The position numbers were made by a program, and so were the translations under genes. Of a stretch of DNA of 7,590 bases, positions 6,228 through 7,590 are shown piece by piece; position 1 is the first letter of the stretch; each line of letters begins with the position of its first letter. Source of the stretch: Gammaproteobacteria bacterium. GTDB lineage: Bacteria > Pseudomonadota > Gammaproteobacteria > Pseudomonadales > Pseudohongiellaceae. The notes beneath the pieces were generated by a model, which saw only the letters and a program-made list of their open reading frames with translations, was not told the DNA's origin and did no database searches. The stretch is from positions 1 through 7,590 of the forward strand of contig JAESUT010000065.1 in NCBI GenBank assembly GCA_016762995.1, written 5' to 3'.

Positions 6228-7172
6228 CTACTTGTGGGGAAGAAACCAAGTATCAGCAATACTAGTGTGTATCTTTGCAATCTCTATTTGCAAAACATCA
6301 AGATATTCAAACAAACCTGCATCAAGCAACTTATCTATATTGCCTTTTTCTATAATTCGCAGAGTCTTATCAACTTGTTTAGCGGCCTTGGCATTATTGG
6401 GTAGGTGCTTTAGCACTTTAGTGATGGTGGTCAGCACATGTGTCGCTGCGCGCGGAAAATCATCGTCTTGCAAAAGAAACCGCACAACGTCTTCGCCATT
6501 CACACGGTGCTTCACGTGCTGTCGATACATCTGATAAGCGGTAAGTGAGCGCAGGATATTCATCCAGAGCGTGTTCTCATAAGGTTCACTGGATTCTGCC
6601 GGCTTAGCCCCACTACCTATATCGGTAAGCAGATTACCGGAACCAACATCGACAATTCGGGTTGCCATATCGGCGCGCTCGAGAGACCTGCCTAAACGTA
6701 CAAAACTGTAGGCCGCTCCTCTACTCATACTGCCAGCCATCAATCCTGATATCTCGTGACAACTTGAGATAATTTCTTCGAGGAACTTATGCCTCGAGGC
6801 TCCCGAAATGGAATCTGCCGCATGGTCTTTTGCGTAATGGAATAAATCATTAATCTTCTCGAACGCTTCCAACGGCATAATTTCCCGCGTAGTACGAGCA
6901 TTCTCACGGGTATTTTCCAATGTATTCAGAAGCGAGCTAGCACTATCGAGCAACAGGAAACGCATAACATTGCGCTCAGTCGCCTGTTTGTATTTTTCTT
7001 CGAAGGATTGATCGGTTCCGGTAATTTCAACCAATGATCGCCAACTTAGTTTCGTGTTCGGAGGTAAGTCTAGTAATAGCGTTGAGAAGACGCTGAGAAG
7101 ACGCGCAGTGTTCTCGGCCCGTTCCAGATAACGTGCCTGCCAATATATTCGTTCAGCTACTCGAGAAAGCAT
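6228..7172 (-). CDS. Alpha-E domain protein (DUF403)
   Basis: A full-length 314-aa, largely helical protein of the alpha-E family, whose biochemical role is unknown but which is almost always encoded next to a circularly permuted ATP-grasp protein. The N-terminus MLSRVAERIYWQARYLERAE is the family signature. Two similar blocks are visible: LERAENTAR (16-24) and LERADMATR (164-172), and RFLLLDSASS (71-80) and RFLLQDDDFP (231-240), suggesting an internal duplication of about 150 to 160 residues. ENTRENARTTREIM (86-99) is another family-typical stretch. The start is four bases after the ATP-grasp stop (TAA CCCC ATG), with no separate ribosome binding site, and the stop abuts the metallopeptidase ATG. 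The three genes therefore look like one translationally coupled operon. In some genomes the ATP-grasp and alpha-E parts occur fused, supporting a complex; that is known family context, not seen here. Confidence 0.92.
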   Translation of the reverse strand: MLSRVAERIYWQARYLERAENTARLLSVFSTLLLDLPPNTKLSWRSLVEITGTDQSFEEKYKQATERNVMRFLLLDSASSLLNTLENTRENARTTREIMPLEAFEKINDLFHYAKDHAADSISGASRHKFLEEIISSCHEISGLMAGSMSRGAAYSFVRLGRSLERADMATRIVDVGSGNLLTDIGSGAKPAESSEPYENTLWMNILRSLTAYQMYRQHVKHRVNGEDVVRFLLQDDDFPRAATHVLTTITKVLKHLPNNAKAAKQVDKTLRIIEKGNIDKLLDAGLFEYLDVLQIEIAKIHTSIADTWFLPHK

Positions 7173-7176
7173 GGGG

Positions 7177-7590
7177 TTATTTGTCTCCCACTATCCAGGT
7201 GTCTTTACTACCGCCACCCTGTGATGAATTGACTATGAACGAACCTTTTACCATGGCGACTCGCGTTAGGCCGCCAGCGGTCACATGCGTCTTGTCAGCC
7301 TGCAGTATGAAGGGGCGTAGGTCCACGTGTCGCGGCTCAACAATGCGCTCACCCAATATGGGCACCGTGGAAAGCGATATCAGCGGCTGCGCCATATAAT
7401 TTCTTGGATCAGCCTTAATTCTTCTGGCAAATTCAGCCAACTCACGCTTGCTTGCCTGCGGACCAATGAGCATTCCATAGCCCCCAGATTCATTCGCGGG
7501 CTTTATCACGAGCTTGTCTAGATTCTGTAATACGTGCTGACGCTGTACTTTATCGACACACAGAAAGCTCTCCACATTCGGCAGGAGAGG
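7177..7590 (-). CDS. Circularly permuted type-2 ATP-grasp protein, C-terminal part
   Basis: Partial gene; the last 137 codons are in the window and the start lies beyond the right edge. The reading frame is open to position 7590 (PLLPN just before VESFLC), so an apparent GTG start at 7575 is not a true start. Conserved stretches of COG2308 proteins are clear: [20 protein letters not shown] (partial residues 23-42), then [33 protein letters not shown] and the C-terminal [12 protein letters not shown]. These carry the nucleotide- and metal-binding part of the ATP-grasp fold after permutation. The family is predicted to form amide bonds between amino acids or peptides using ATP, but the substrate is undefined. 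Full-length members are about 470 residues. It is the first visible gene of a minus-strand operon with alpha-E and the metallopeptidase; the promoter is outside the window. Confidence 0.93.
   Translation of the reverse strand, partial: PLLPNVESFLCVDKVQRQHVLQNLDKLVIKPANESGGYGMLIGPQASKRELAEFARRIKADPRNYMAQPLISLSTVPILGERIVEPRHVDLRPFILQADKTHVTAGGLTRVAMVKGSFIVNSSQGGGSKDTWIVGDK

Noticed and set aside
6061..6534. Plus-strand open frame of 157 codons
   Set aside because: It is antisense to the metallopeptidase and alpha-E genes, both of which have clear family motifs; the Cys/Ser-rich translation is typical of a shadow frame.
7575..7575. Start of the ATP-grasp gene at a GTG near the right edge
   Set aside because: The frame stays open to 7590 with family-typical residues before it; the gene is truncated by the window.
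1..7590. CRISPR array, insertion sequence, tRNA or rRNA gene
   Set aside because: No regularly spaced repeats, transposase motifs, terminal repeats or RNA-gene-like sequences were seen on either strand.

Overview
The window looks like chromosomal DNA of a free-living gammaproteobacterium. The main pointers are a Pseudomonas-style holD-rimI pair, mid-range GC by eye, and an Anbu/ATP-grasp/alpha-E locus of the kind seen in pseudomonads and marine relatives. I would guess the broad Pseudomonadales/Cellvibrionales area, but no rRNA or other firm taxonomic marker is present. All protein names come from reading motifs; no search was run.

Layout. (i) 1-1024, minus strand: a divergent-looking DNA polymerase III psi subunit (holD) followed by the start of rimI (ribosomal protein S18 alanine N-acetyltransferase), the same gene order as E. 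coli holD-rimI. (ii) 1025-1190: a divergent intergenic region with a candidate minus-strand promoter and an inverted repeat able to mask the ribosome binding site of the next gene. (iii) 1191-3922, plus strand: a two-gene unit with a 4-base overlap, encoding a zinc-independent MDR-family quinone oxidoreductase and an acyl-CoA synthetase. (iv) 3923-4519: an AT-rich promoter region, a small acidic protein gene (78 aa), and a spacer containing a clear 10-bp hairpin. (v) 4520-5278, plus strand: Anbu, the bacterial proteasome-like peptidase. (vi) 5235-7590, minus strand, read right to left: the C-terminal part of a circularly permuted type-2 ATP-grasp protein, an alpha-E (DUF403) protein, and a zinc-ribbon HEXXH metallopeptidase (COG4307-like), packed with gaps of 4 and 0 bases. 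The metallopeptidase and Anbu genes converge and overlap by 44 bases.

How they may work together. Anbu, the ATP-grasp protein and alpha-E are known to cluster, and the set has been proposed to make and remove a peptide-like modification. The ATP-grasp/alpha-E pair would ligate amino acids or peptides, and the two peptidases (Anbu and the zincin) would cleave or process products. The substrate is not established. In this copy the peptidases face each other, and the transglutaminase often found in such loci is not seen inside the window. This is the most interesting system here. The oxidoreductase/acyl-CoA synthetase pair is probably a catabolic or lipid-metabolism unit, and holD-rimI is housekeeping.
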